Of a DNA stretch of 64,000 bases, positions 8,423-17,068 are shown piece after piece; within the stretch, counting starts at the first letter, position 1, and each line of letters begins with the position of its first letter. Origin of the DNA: Betaproteobacteria bacterium. GTDB taxonomy: Bacteria > Pseudomonadota > Gammaproteobacteria > Burkholderiales > Usitatibacteraceae. Made by a program: the position numbers and the translations under genes. The stretch covers positions 1,109,501 to 1,173,500 of the forward strand of contig JADKJU010000001.1 of assembly GCA_016720855.1 (NCBI GenBank), read 5' to 3'. The notes under the pieces were generated by a model. The model saw only the letters and a program-made list of their open reading frames with translations. It did not search any database and was not told the DNA's origin.

Positions 8423-9387
8423 CCTTCTTTCCCGGCGCCGAACGCCACAGCATCACCCACCATCACCTGCTGGGCGTCCTCGGGACCGAGGCGGCGCGGC
8501 GCGGCTGGGGGCCGGATCGCGCGATCCGGGTCCTGGACATGGGCTGCGGCTCGGGCAGCATGATGTCGTTCCTGCACGAGGCCGCCGCGAGCCTCGATCC
8601 CCCGCTGCGCCTCGAAATCCACGGCTTCGACGTGGCCGACGCGCACGTGCAACGCGAGGACTTCTTCGCCGCGACGCGAGCGCTCCTCGGAGGCCGGCAC
8701 CCGCAGGTGGACTGGCCGAACCGCCTGCGCCTCGTCGCCTCCGGCGACGACTGGCCCTATGAACCCGGTTCGTTCGACGTCGTGCTGTCCAACCAGGTGA
8801 TGGAGCATGTGCGCGACCACGACAGGGCCCTGCGCAACATCGCCCGAGTGCTCGCCCCGGGCGGGTTCTCGGCGCACCTCTTCCCGCTCGGCTCGAGCTG
8901 GATCGAGTGGCACCTGAAGATACCCTTCGCGCACTGGATCTCCAATGGCGACGTGCTGGAGAGCTACATCCGCTCCGCCTCGTTCCTGGGGATCGGCACT
9001 TGGCGCAAGTACTGCCGGGTGGTGGGGCCGGTCCCGCTCGACGAGTTCGCGCGCATGAACCGCGACTTCCTCGCGTTCGAGACGAACTATCTTTCCGAGC
9101 GGGATGTCGCGCGCCTTTCCCGGTCCGCCGGACTTCGCTACTCGTTTCGTTACACCGACGACTTCTACGCCAACCGGGCGCGCAAGGCCCTCGGGCTGGC
9201 GATGACCTACCGCTTCGCCCCGCGCGGCGCCTTCTGGCATCGCCTGCGAATGGTCGCGCTCAAGCGCGTAAGCTCGATCTGCCTCGTGCTCGAGGGCGAC
9301 AACACCTACGAGAACCGCGGGTTTCACTTTCCCGGCGAGACGCTTCCGGAGGCGGCCGCGCGCGACCCCGCAGCGCCCGCCCGATGA
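8419..9387 (+). CDS. Class I SAM-dependent methyltransferase
   Basis: 322 residues from ATG 8419. This start is chosen because it forms an ATGA overlap with the upstream stop; the longer frame from 8206 only adds Arg-rich sequence shadowing the previous gene. The SAM-binding motif I is VLDMGCGSGSMMSF (about 38-51), and a later FDVVLSNQVMEHV block matches the methyltransferase 11/23 type. It probably methylates a sugar or a lipid-linked intermediate of the polysaccharide; the acceptor cannot be read from sequence. It is embedded between the acyltransferase pair and the flippase, and its TGA overlaps the flippase ATG. Confidence 0.85.
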   Translation: MTFFPGAERHSITHHHLLGVLGTEAARRGWGPDRAIRVLDMGCGSGSMMSFLHEAAASLDPPLRLEIHGFDVADAHVQREDFFAATRALLGGRHPQVDWPNRLRLVASGDDWPYEPGSFDVVLSNQVMEHVRDHDRALRNIARVLAPGGFSAHLFPLGSSWIEWHLKIPFAHWISNGDVLESYIRSASFLGIGTWRKYCRVVGPVPLDEFARMNRDFLAFETNYLSERDVARLSRSAGLRYSFRYTDDFYANRARKALGLAMTYRFAPRGAFWHRLRMVALKRVSSICLVLEGDNTYENRGFHFPGETLPEAAARDPAAPAR

Positions 9388-10601
9388 AGGCTTTTTCCCG
9401 CGAGGAAATGACCGGGTTCGCGGCGCTCGGCGGCGCCGGGCTCGTGTCCGCGCTCGCGATCTTCTGGCTCGCCTCGAACCGCGTATCCAGCCTCCCGCCG
9501 CATCTCACCGCCTCCGTTCTCCTGGCGATCCAGTGGCACGCGGTCGGGTTCATGCTCGCCAAGTTCGGCATCGACTACGCCGTTTTCACGATCGTGTCGC
9601 GTAACCCCGGGGTGGGGTTCCGGGTTCGAAGCGCGCTCGCCTTCCCGATCCTGCCCGCGATCGCGGGGTTCTTCGCGTTCTCGCTTGCGCTCTTCGCACC
9701 CGCCGTCGCGGGGCTCCTCGCGGTTGCCGTGTTCCTGGACACCCTCGCCACGATCCTTGCCGCGGAACTCAACGCCCGCCGGCGCTTCGTGGCGTCTGCC
9801 GTGGGGAACCTCCTCAACTACCCTCTTTTCACCGCGCTCTGGATCGCCGCTTCGGCACGCAGCACGCCCAGCCTCGAACAGGCAGTCCTGCTATTCGCGA
9901 TCTCGAGCGCGGTGCGCCTTGCGTGGGTGGCGTGGCGCGCGTCCGTCGGAGAACGGGACTCGAAGCCCTTCGACCTGACGGTCAAGGGCTGGATCGGCGC
10001 CCAAGGCGCGCTCAACCACTTCGCATTCCGCTCCGACCAGATCGCGCTCGCGTTGCTGCTTTTCCTCGGCATGGACTGGGTCGCCTCGAATCCCGACCTG
10101 AGCGCCTATGTGTTCCTTTCCCGCTTCCCGGAACTCGCCACGGGCATTCTCGTGCTCGCCGGCACGGTGCTTTTTCCCGGGCGTCACCTCGCGCCCGATC
10201 CGCTCTCCGGTGACCGGCGCGTTCTCGGTTACTATGGCGCGCTCGCCGTCGCCACCCTGACGCTAGCCGCAGCGGGTGTGGCCGCCGCACTCCCCGTTTT
10301 CGTCGGGAAAGCGCCCGCCGCAGCGTGGGTGGTGCCTTTCATCCTGCAGATCCCGCTCGTGCTACTCGCGAACCTCGTGACCTATTCGATGCAGAGCCAG
10401 GGCTACCTGCCCGGCCTGCTGCGCAACCTCCTTCTCGGCAACCTCGCCGGGCTGGCTGTCATCGGGGCAGCCGCGTGGAGCCGCTCGCTCGAGGTCGTGG
10501 CCTGGGTGATCCCGGCGCAACTCCTCGTGTTCGTGGCGCTGGGGCTGCTCACGGGCTGGGGCGGGCGGATCAGGCTGTTCGAGATCGGCGATGAAAAGTA
10601 G
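9384..10601 (+). CDS. Wzx-like polysaccharide flippase / multi-helix membrane protein
   Basis: 405 residues from ATG 9384, which overlaps the preceding stop (ATGA). About ten or more hydrophobic segments are evenly spread, with short charged loops and a central conserved-looking loop (ALNHFAFRSDQIALALLL) like those in MOP-superfamily exporters. The likely role is flipping lipid-linked repeat units across the inner membrane. Assignment rests on topology and on its place directly before a Wzy-like polymerase; sequence motifs in this family are weak, so another membrane role is possible. It overlaps the next gene by 11 bp. Confidence 0.68.
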   Translation: MKAFSREEMTGFAALGGAGLVSALAIFWLASNRVSSLPPHLTASVLLAIQWHAVGFMLAKFGIDYAVFTIVSRNPGVGFRVRSALAFPILPAIAGFFAFSLALFAPAVAGLLAVAVFLDTLATILAAELNARRRFVASAVGNLLNYPLFTALWIAASARSTPSLEQAVLLFAISSAVRLAWVAWRASVGERDSKPFDLTVKGWIGAQGALNHFAFRSDQIALALLLFLGMDWVASNPDLSAYVFLSRFPELATGILVLAGTVLFPGRHLAPDPLSGDRRVLGYYGALAVATLTLAAAGVAAALPVFVGKAPAAAWVVPFILQIPLVLLANLVTYSMQSQGYLPGLLRNLLLGNLAGLAVIGAAAWSRSLEVVAWVIPAQLLVFVALGLLTGWGGRIRLFEIGDEK

Positions 10602-12078
10602 GCGGCTTTCGACTCTGCTTTTCATCCCGAGCGCCTACGGTTTCGTGGCGTGGGGCGTAACGCTCCTGCTCTACTCCATGCGATGGATCGACTGGCACCC
10701 CAGCGGCGACGAGGCCACGCCGATCTTCGCGGTCGTCATGCTGGCCTTCGCGGCTTCGGCAACCGTCTTCTTCGTCTCCTACTCCCGGGCGGTGAGCGCG
10801 GTGGGCACCCTGGCGGCCACGATCGACACGCTGCCCCATGCGGCGCGGCCCTGGCACATTCCGGATGCCGCCTTGTGGTTCCTGCAGCTCGTCGGTCTGT
10901 TCGGGCTGGGCATGTACCTGCGCGAGATTCTCGAAATCTTCGAGGGTTTCTCCGGGCTGCTCGCCACGCTCGTCAGCGAAAGCAGCCTCGTCCGCCAGGC
11001 GGAGACGGGGCTCGTGGCGATCTACCTGTCCTATTTCGGCTGGATGGCGATTCCGCTCACGATCCTGCGCTGGCGCATCGACGGTCGCCCGCCGCGCCTG
11101 CTGCTCGTCGCGACGGCACTGCAGATCGCGGGCAACCTCCTCTACATCGACCGCACGCGGCCGGTCTGGATCATGTTCGTCGCCGTGCTCGTGATCTTCC
11201 CCTTCGTCCAGGGCCTTTCCCCGCGACGGCTGGCCTTTCGCGCGCTCACCGTCGCCGCCCTGGCGATCGCTGCCTTCTACGCCATCGGCCTCTGGGTCGG
11301 CAAAACGGGGGAAGGCTTCTCCTACTACGGACACGTCGGCGTGAACCCGGACGTGGCGAACCTCTACTACTACCTGACGAGCGGCTTTTCCTACTTCGAG
11401 GCCCTGCTCGAGACGGCGCCGGCCCACGACTTCGTCCCCCAGCGCTCGCTCTATCCGCTCTTCAAGATGGGAGCGATGCTCGGCTTCTGGGACGACCCGC
11501 CCAGCCAGGTCCTGCCCTTCGTGGAAACGCCGTTTCCCGCCAACGTCGGCACGTTCCTGGAGCCGATGTATTCCGACGGCGGGCTCGCCTTCGTCTGGGT
11601 CGGCATCGCCGTGTCGTCGTTCGGGGTGGATTACCTCGCGCTGTGGATGCTGCGCTCGACCAACCCCTACGCCCTCTTCTGCTGGGCGAACCTGTGCTTC
11701 GTCTCCTTCATCAGCTTCTTCGTGCCGAAGCTCGTCTCCACGCCGATCTGGCTCTTCCTCTTCATCGCGGCCCTGACGGGGACGTTCCGCGCCCTTCGGC
11801 CCCGCCCCGCGCCCTACGGCCTGTCCCCGGACGAGGCGGTCATGGCCAACATCGGTGGCCCCCTGCACCCGGTCCGCGGAGGTGGGGCGGGTGGAACGAT
11901 TGCGGGGCCACAAGACGGAGTCCCCGAAGCCATTGCGAAGACCCCGAGTGACGACGGCGCCCGCATGAAAGTGCTGCCGGCGGCGGTCGCCGACGCATTC
12001 GATGCCTCTGCCGGCATCGAACCCGAGGCGTTCCCCGCGCGCACTGCACCGCGCTCCGGGCAATTTCCGTTCCTGTGA
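10591..12078 (+). CDS. Wzy-like oligosaccharide repeat-unit polymerase
   Basis: 495 residues with about ten to twelve membrane helices and a large periplasmic-type loop (about 220-330) containing YYYLTSGFSYFEALLE and FLEPMYSDGGLAFVW. That pattern is typical of the O-antigen polymerase group that polymerises lipid-linked repeats. The C-terminal ~85 residues after the last helix are low-complexity, Ala/Gly/Pro-rich and probably cytoplasmic; they are unusual for the family. It starts inside the end of the flippase gene (11-bp overlap), so translation is probably coupled. It is last in the plus-strand operon. Confidence 0.75.
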   Translation: MKSRRLSTLLFIPSAYGFVAWGVTLLLYSMRWIDWHPSGDEATPIFAVVMLAFAASATVFFVSYSRAVSAVGTLAATIDTLPHAARPWHIPDAALWFLQLVGLFGLGMYLREILEIFEGFSGLLATLVSESSLVRQAETGLVAIYLSYFGWMAIPLTILRWRIDGRPPRLLLVATALQIAGNLLYIDRTRPVWIMFVAVLVIFPFVQGLSPRRLAFRALTVAALAIAAFYAIGLWVGKTGEGFSYYGHVGVNPDVANLYYYLTSGFSYFEALLETAPAHDFVPQRSLYPLFKMGAMLGFWDDPPSQVLPFVETPFPANVGTFLEPMYSDGGLAFVWVGIAVSSFGVDYLALWMLRSTNPYALFCWANLCFVSFISFFVPKLVSTPIWLFLFIAALTGTFRALRPRPAPYGLSPDEAVMANIGGPLHPVRGGGAGGTIAGPQDGVPEAIAKTPSDDGARMKVLPAAVADAFDASAGIEPEAFPARTAPRSGQFPFL

Positions 12079-12125
12079 TCCAGTTCACAGACTTCCCTTC
12101 CTACTTCGGCGCAAGGTGAGAGCCA

Positions 12126-12145
12126 TATAAAAGGGTCCTTGGAGG
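12126..12145 (+). promoter_or_regulatory. Possible -10 box and ribosome binding site of the YVTN protein gene
   Basis: CATATAAAAG contains a TATAAA -10-like hexamer at 12126-12131. GGAGG at 12141-12145 sits four bases before ATG 12150. No good -35 hexamer is present at 16-18 bp spacing. The ribosome binding site decides the start; the promoter is tentative. Confidence 0.4.
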
Positions 12146-12149
12146 CCCC

Positions 12150-15100
12150 ATGACTCTCCGGCGCACACTGGGGGGCACTGCGGCAGCACTGCTTGCATGC
12201 CTCTTTCCATTCCTCACCCATGCCGAGACCGTCGTCGCGACGGTTGCGGTGGGCTCCAATCCGACTTCAGTCGCCGTGGATGTGCTGGCGGGCAAGGCGT
12301 ATGTCGCCAACACCGGCGGCGCCTCGTTGACCGTCATCGACTCGGCCACGGGCGCAACAACGACCGTGGGCACGGGCAACTCGCCCACCGCCATCGCCCT
12401 CGACGCGGTGCGCCGGCGGGCGTGGGTCGCCAATCGGCTCGATGGCACGGTCACGGTGGTCGATACCGACAGTTTCGCCACGACGACGGTCGTGGTGGGC
12501 GCGCAGCCCGTGGCCATCGCGCTCGACACGCAGGCGAATCGCGCCTTCGTGGCCAACAGCGGCGCGGGCACGGTGTCGGTGATCGAGGGCGCCTCGCTCG
12601 CGGTCACCACGGTGGCGGTGGGCAACGACCCCGTCGCGATCGCCGTGAACCTTTCGACGGGTCGGGCGTATGTCGCACGGCAGAACGCGAATATCGTCAC
12701 CGTCATCGACGGCGCAGCGATCCGCGACATCCCCACGGGAAATTCGCCGGTTGCCCTCGCCGTGGACCGCGCGGGCAATCGCGTCTTCGTCGCGAACAAG
12801 ATCGGCGATTCCGTCACGATCATCGACGGCGCAACCGAAACGACAAGCGCGGTGACTGTCGGCAACGAGCCGATGGCCATTGTCTTCGACGACACCGCCA
12901 ACCGCGCCTGGGTCGCCAACGCGATCGGCGACACCATCACAAGGATCGACGGGGCGACGCTCGCAACCAGCCCGGTCGCCGTGGGCAGCGAGCCTGTCGC
13001 CATCGCACTCGGCGCGGCCGGCCGCCTGTACGTCGTCGGCAAGGCCGCGGATTCGCTCAGCGTCGTGGACGGCGCCACGGCTGCCGTGCTTGAAACGCTT
13101 TCCATGGGTAACCAGCCGGTGGCGCTGGCGCTCGATCCCGCCTCGCTGCGCCTTTTCGTCGTCAATCGACTCGGCAACTCCGTGAGCGTGATCGACGCCT
13201 CGCCACTTCCGGCGGCTGCCACTCCCCTGGGCGGCACGCCGCGCGCGGTGGCCTTCGCTCCGGCTTCCGGGCGCGCCTTCGTCGCGAACCAGTCCGCCAA
13301 CCGTGTGGATGCGATCGATCCGTCCGGCGCGGTGACTCCCATCGCCGTGGGCGCCTCCCCGGTCGCGGTTGCCGTGCACCCGTCCACCGGCACCGCAATC
13401 GTCGCGATCCGCGACGCGGGCGCCGTCGCCGTGATCGACGGCACGACCCTGGCCGCCGCGACGTTCGCCGTCGGCGCCACACCCGTGGCCATCGCGGTGG
13501 ACGGGGCACGCAATCGCGCGTGGATCGCCGTTCGCGACGCCGGCACGGTCGCCGTCCTCGATCTCGCCACCTCTTCGGTGACCTCGGTTTCCGTCGGCTC
13601 GCAGCCGGTGGCCGTGGCCGTGGACGAAGCGGCCAACCGCGTGTTCGTGGCGCTGCAGGGCGCCTCGTCCGTGGCCGTGATCGACGGCTTCACGCGCGCG
13701 GTCACGATGGTCGCGGCGGGCTCGTCCCCCTCCGCAATCGCGGTGAACCCCGCGACGGGACGCGCCTACGTGGTCAATTCGGGCTCGGCCGCGGTCTCGG
13801 TGATCGACGGCAGTTCGCTCGCCGTCTCCGTGATCCCCGTGGGCGCCACGCCGGTAGCGATCGCGGTTAACGCGGTAACGAACCGCATCTATGTAGCCAA
13901 CTCGGGCAGCAATTCGGTCACGATCATTGACGGCGTTTCGGGGGCGACGGCGACGGTGCCAGCCGGTTCGACGCCAAATGCGGTGGCGGTGGACACGGGG
14001 CTCGACCGCGTATTCGTCTCGAACGGCAGCGGTGGCACGGTCACCGTGATCGATGGCGCCACGAACGCGGCGCGCTCCATCCCCGTCGGCGCCAGCCCCA
14101 TCGCCGTGGCGGTGAATTCCGCTTCGGGTCGCGCCATGGTTGCCAACTACGGCGGCGGCAGCGTGACGATCCTCGCCGCCCCGGCCGCGACGGCCGGCGC
14201 GAGCATCGCGCCCCTTCCCGGACATCGCACGCAGGCCGCCTCCCCCGTCCTGGCGCTCGCTTCTCCCGCCTCCGCTGTCGCCTACCGACTCGGCGGGCGC
14301 CGGGGCGGGTGGTCCGTCGCGACACCCGCGGGAGCCGGAAGCTTCACTGCCGCGCTGCCGGCGCTTTCGTTCGGCACCCATGTGATCTACGCCTACGCAG
14401 CAACCGCGTCGGGCTCGCCTGCGGCCGTGTCCGCCTACGCGTTCACCGTCTTCCCGGACACGCAACCCGACGCGTTTGCGTTCGCGCCGCAGGTGGGGGT
14501 GACGCCCGGCAGCATCGTGACCTCGACGCCCGTGGTCGTGAGCGGGATCAACGAGCGCTCGCCCGTCTCCGTTTCCGGCGGGGAGTATTCCATCGGATGC
14601 TCTGGCACCTTCTCGTCGGCGCAGGCCTTCATCCTGTCGGGTCAGGCCATCTGCGTGCGGCACGCCGCGGCGGCGACCGAAGGCACGGCGCAGGTCACCA
14701 CGCTCACCGTGGGCGGCGTTTCGGCGAGTTTCTCTTCGACCACCTTCGTGCGCCATTCCGTCAGCGTGATCCGCGGCGGGAGCGGAAGCGGCACCGTCGC
14801 GTCCTCACCGAGCGGCATCGACTGCGGAACCAATTGCAGCGCAAGCCTGCCCGCCGGCACCGTGGTCACGCTGACCGCGACAGCCGTGTCCGGCTCCGTC
14901 TTCTCCGGGTGGAGCGGACCGGGCTGCGCCGGAACCGGCTCGTGCGTGTTCACGCTGACAGGACCGGCGACCTTCACGGCCACCTTCTCGCTTCCGCCGC
15001 CCCCGAACCCCACGATCCCCGACTTCAACGGCGACGGGCACCCCGATATCCTCTGGCGCCATGCCGCGAGCGGCGCAACCTACCTCTGGCTCATGAACGG

Positions 15101-15830
15101 GGCGAACCTCGTCTCGGACGCGCCCGTGGCCATGCTCGATCCCTCGTGGCACCTCGAGGCCGTGGCCGATTTCAACGGCGATGCGAAGCCCGACCTCGTA
15201 TGGCGCGACACCGTCACGGGGGCGACCTGGGTCTGGTACATGAACGGGGCGACGTTCGTCTCCGACGCGCAACTCTTCGTGCTCGCCCCGATCTGGAAGA
15301 TCGAGGCGGTAGCGGACTTCAATCACGACGGCAAGCCCGACTTCCTGATGCGCAACGCCGATACGGGGCTCGCCTTCCTGTGGTTCTCCAACGGCGGCGT
15401 GATGACGGGCGACCAGTACCTCTTCACCATCGACAACGTCTGGAAGGTCGAAGGTGTCGGCGACTTCACCGGCGACGGGCAACCCGACCTGCTCTTCCGC
15501 AACCGCGTCTCGGGCGTGGCCTTCATCTGGCCCACGGTCTTCGCGAGTGGGGCGGTGTCGCTATCGATGGGCGCGGATGCACCGCCCGTCACCACCACCC
15601 CGACGGGTGACGTGAGCCTCGACGCGAATTCGAGCCCTCTCTTCGGCATCGATCCGGTGTGGGAGGTGGTGCAGGTCGCCGACTGGAATGGCGACGGGCA
15701 GCCGGACCTCGTCTTCCGCAACGCGAACACTGGCCTCGTCTTCGTGTGGTACGTGGTGAACCAGGTCCTGGGGGGCAGCGCGTACGTCACGCAGATCGAT
15801 CCTTCGTGGGAGATCGTGCCCCGGCGATAG
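12150..15830 (+). CDS. Secreted YVTN beta-propeller protein with shared C-terminal FG-GAP-like module (member 1)
   Basis: 1226 residues with a Sec signal peptide (cleavage near THA-E). Residues about 26-677 are 16 YVTN-type repeats of about 41 residues (for example NRIYVANSGSNSVTIIDG). They are followed by an Ig-like stretch, one InlB-B-like repeat (about 870-950, with GWSGPGCAGTG) and the shared C-terminal module (DNA 15019-15827) ending IDPSWEIVPRR. The module here is the most divergent of the eight, with an insertion of about 15 residues in its fourth repeat. YVTN propellers are extracellular binding or scaffolding domains; no catalytic motif is seen. GGAGG before ATG supports the start. 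It stands alone between the polymerase and the glycosyltransferase. Confidence 0.9.
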   Translation: MTLRRTLGGTAAALLACLFPFLTHAETVVATVAVGSNPTSVAVDVLAGKAYVANTGGASLTVIDSATGATTTVGTGNSPTAIALDAVRRRAWVANRLDGTVTVVDTDSFATTTVVVGAQPVAIALDTQANRAFVANSGAGTVSVIEGASLAVTTVAVGNDPVAIAVNLSTGRAYVARQNANIVTVIDGAAIRDIPTGNSPVALAVDRAGNRVFVANKIGDSVTIIDGATETTSAVTVGNEPMAIVFDDTANRAWVANAIGDTITRIDGATLATSPVAVGSEPVAIALGAAGRLYVVGKAADSLSVVDGATAAVLETLSMGNQPVALALDPASLRLFVVNRLGNSVSVIDASPLPAAATPLGGTPRAVAFAPASGRAFVANQSANRVDAIDPSGAVTPIAVGASPVAVAVHPSTGTAIVAIRDAGAVAVIDGTTLAAATFAVGATPVAIAVDGARNRAWIAVRDAGTVAVLDLATSSVTSVSVGSQPVAVAVDEAANRVFVALQGASSVAVIDGFTRAVTMVAAGSSPSAIAVNPATGRAYVVNSGSAAVSVIDGSSLAVSVIPVGATPVAIAVNAVTNRIYVANSGSNSVTIIDGVSGATATVPAGSTPNAVAVDTGLDRVFVSNGSGGTVTVIDGATNAARSIPVGASPIAVAVNSASGRAMVANYGGGSVTILAAPAATAGASIAPLPGHRTQAASPVLALASPASAVAYRLGGRRGGWSVATPAGAGSFTAALPALSFGTHVIYAYAATASGSPAAVSAYAFTVFPDTQPDAFAFAPQVGVTPGSIVTSTPVVVSGINERSPVSVSGGEYSIGCSGTFSSAQAFILSGQAICVRHAAAATEGTAQVTTLTVGGVSASFSSTTFVRHSVSVIRGGSGSGTVASSPSGIDCGTNCSASLPAGTVVTLTATAVSGSVFSGWSGPGCAGTGSCVFTLTGPATFTATFSLPPPPNPTIPDFNGDGHPDILWRHAASGATYLWLMNGANLVSDAPVAMLDPSWHLEAVADFNGDAKPDLVWRDTVTGATWVWYMNGATFVSDAQLFVLAPIWKIEAVADFNHDGKPDFLMRNADTGLAFLWFSNGGVMTGDQYLFTIDNVWKVEGVGDFTGDGQPDLLFRNRVSGVAFIWPTVFASGAVSLSMGADAPPVTTTPTGDVSLDANSSPLFGIDPVWEVVQVADWNGDGQPDLVFRNANTGLVFVWYVVNQVLGGSAYVTQIDPSWEIVPRR

Positions 15831-15840
15831 GACGCGCCCG

Positions 15841-15846
15841 TATAAT
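15841..15846 (+). promoter_or_regulatory. Consensus -10 box immediately before the glycosyltransferase start
   Basis: TATAAT is a perfect -10 hexamer only six bases before GTG 15853. Transcription from it would start at or within a base or two of the start codon, giving a leaderless or nearly leaderless mRNA. No convincing -35 is present at 17 bp spacing. Confidence 0.5.
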
Positions 15847-15852
15847 TTGCCG

Positions 15853-16926
15853 GTGAAGGTCCTGCTCCTCGCCAAGTACGGGGCCGCTGCCGCTTCCACG
15901 CGCCACCGGTTCTTCCAGTTCCTCCCCGCTCTGGAGCGCGAGGGAATTCACGTCTCCTGGCAAGCCCTGCTCGACGACGCCTACCTGTCGGCGATGTTCG
16001 CGGGCGAAAGCCGCCCGGTCGGGCCGGTGCTCGCCGCGGCGATCAAGCGGCGCGAATTGCTTCGTGACGCAGGCCGATTCGATCTCGTCGTGGTGCAATA
16101 CGAGGCCTACCCTTACCTCCCGGGCTTTGCCGAGAACGGCCTGCGCCGCAGCGGCGTTCCGTTCGTCCTCGACCTCGACGACGCGATATTCCACCAGTAC
16201 GACAGCCACCGGAACCCGCTGGTCCGCTCGCTTCTGGGCGGCAAGATCGCGCGCCTCATGTGCGGCGCGGCGGCGGTGCACGCGGGCAGCGCCTACCTTG
16301 CCGACTACGCGCGCGAGGCGGGTGCCAGGCGCGTGGAATTCATCCCGACCGTGGCCGATACGGCCCGCCTGGCGCCGGCGGATTCGCCGGCCGGCGAACG
16401 CACCGGGCTGCGCATAGGCTGGATCGGGTCGCCCTCGACTTCCTCCTACCTGGCGCTCGTCAAGCCTGCGCTGCGCGAGTTCTGCGCGCGCCATCCCGAG
16501 GCGAAAGTCGTGCTGATCGGCGCCAGGCCCGATGCGCTCGATGGCCTGCCGGTGACGCGCCTTGCCTGGTCGGAGGAGCGCGAGGCCGATGACCTGCGCT
16601 CGCTCGACATCGGCATCATGCCGCTCGCGGACGACCCGTGGTCGCGCGGCAAGTGCGGCTTCAAGCTCATCCAGTACATGGCCTGCGGGTTGCCCGTGAT
16701 CGCCTCTCCCGTGGGCGCCAACCGCGACATCGTCGAGCCGGGCGTCAATGGCCTGCTCGCCACCACGACGGCCGAATGGGTGGCCGCGCTCGAGGTGCTC
16801 GCGGCGAACGATGCCGATCGCGCGCACATGGGGCGGGCGGGCCGGGAGTCCGTGCTGGCGCGCTATTCGCTCGAGGCGGTGCTGCCGAGGATCGTGGCAA
16901 GTTTTCGCGACGCTGCCGCGCGCTGA
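15853..16926 (+). CDS. GT4-family glycosyltransferase
   Basis: About 357 residues of GT-B fold with MKVLLLAKYGAAAASTRHRF at the N-terminus and a C-terminal donor-site segment KLIQYMACGLPVIASPVG plus NRDIVEPGVNG, as in retaining GT4 enzymes. It would transfer a sugar from a nucleotide sugar to a lipid-linked or polymer acceptor at the inner face of the membrane; donor and acceptor are unknown. The start is GTG 15853 or TTG 15847; GTG is preferred because the protein then begins directly at the first beta-strand. It probably belongs functionally to the exopolysaccharide locus upstream, although the YVTN gene lies between. Confidence 0.86.
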   Translation: MKVLLLAKYGAAAASTRHRFFQFLPALEREGIHVSWQALLDDAYLSAMFAGESRPVGPVLAAAIKRRELLRDAGRFDLVVVQYEAYPYLPGFAENGLRRSGVPFVLDLDDAIFHQYDSHRNPLVRSLLGGKIARLMCGAAAVHAGSAYLADYAREAGARRVEFIPTVADTARLAPADSPAGERTGLRIGWIGSPSTSSYLALVKPALREFCARHPEAKVVLIGARPDALDGLPVTRLAWSEEREADDLRSLDIGIMPLADDPWSRGKCGFKLIQYMACGLPVIASPVGANRDIVEPGVNGLLATTTAEWVAALEVLAANDADRAHMGRAGRESVLARYSLEAVLPRIVASFRDAAAR

Positions 16927-16978
16927 ACGGAATGCCCCGGGAGAGCAGGTCGTGCGGAGACGGCAGATCCGGCGAGGT

Positions 16979-16984
16979 TACAAT
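16979..16984 (+). promoter_or_regulatory. Possible -10 box upstream of a 17-codon leader ORF
   Basis: TACAAT, preceded by T, lies about 30 bases before the GTG of the leader ORF at 17015. It resembles the TACAAT box before 41954. No clear -35 was found. Confidence 0.35.
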
Positions 16985-17014
16985 TGGCGCTTCATCGCCT
17001 AAGGAGGCTGGACC

Positions 17015-17068
17015 GTGCACCTGCCGAAGGCGCCCTGTCGTTCGACGCAGGAGGAAATCCGGAAGTGA
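17015..17068 (+). CDS. Possible 17-residue leader peptide coupled to the next gene
   Basis: GTG 17015 opens a 17-codon frame (MHLPKAPCRSTQEEIRK). It has a strong AAGGAGG (17001-17007) seven bases upstream. It ends in a TGA (17066-17068) that overlaps the GTG start (17065-17067) of the next gene. The combination of a strong ribosome binding site and a stop/start overlap suggests translational coupling or attenuation. No run of one amino acid that would mark a classical attenuator is present, so the function is unknown. Confidence 0.35.
   Translation: MHLPKAPCRSTQEEIRK

Noticed and set aside
12267..14756. Long minus-strand frame across the YVTN repeats
   Set aside because: It is composed of GHR/DGDG-like shadow repeats and is contradicted by the plus-strand signal peptide and YVTN motifs.
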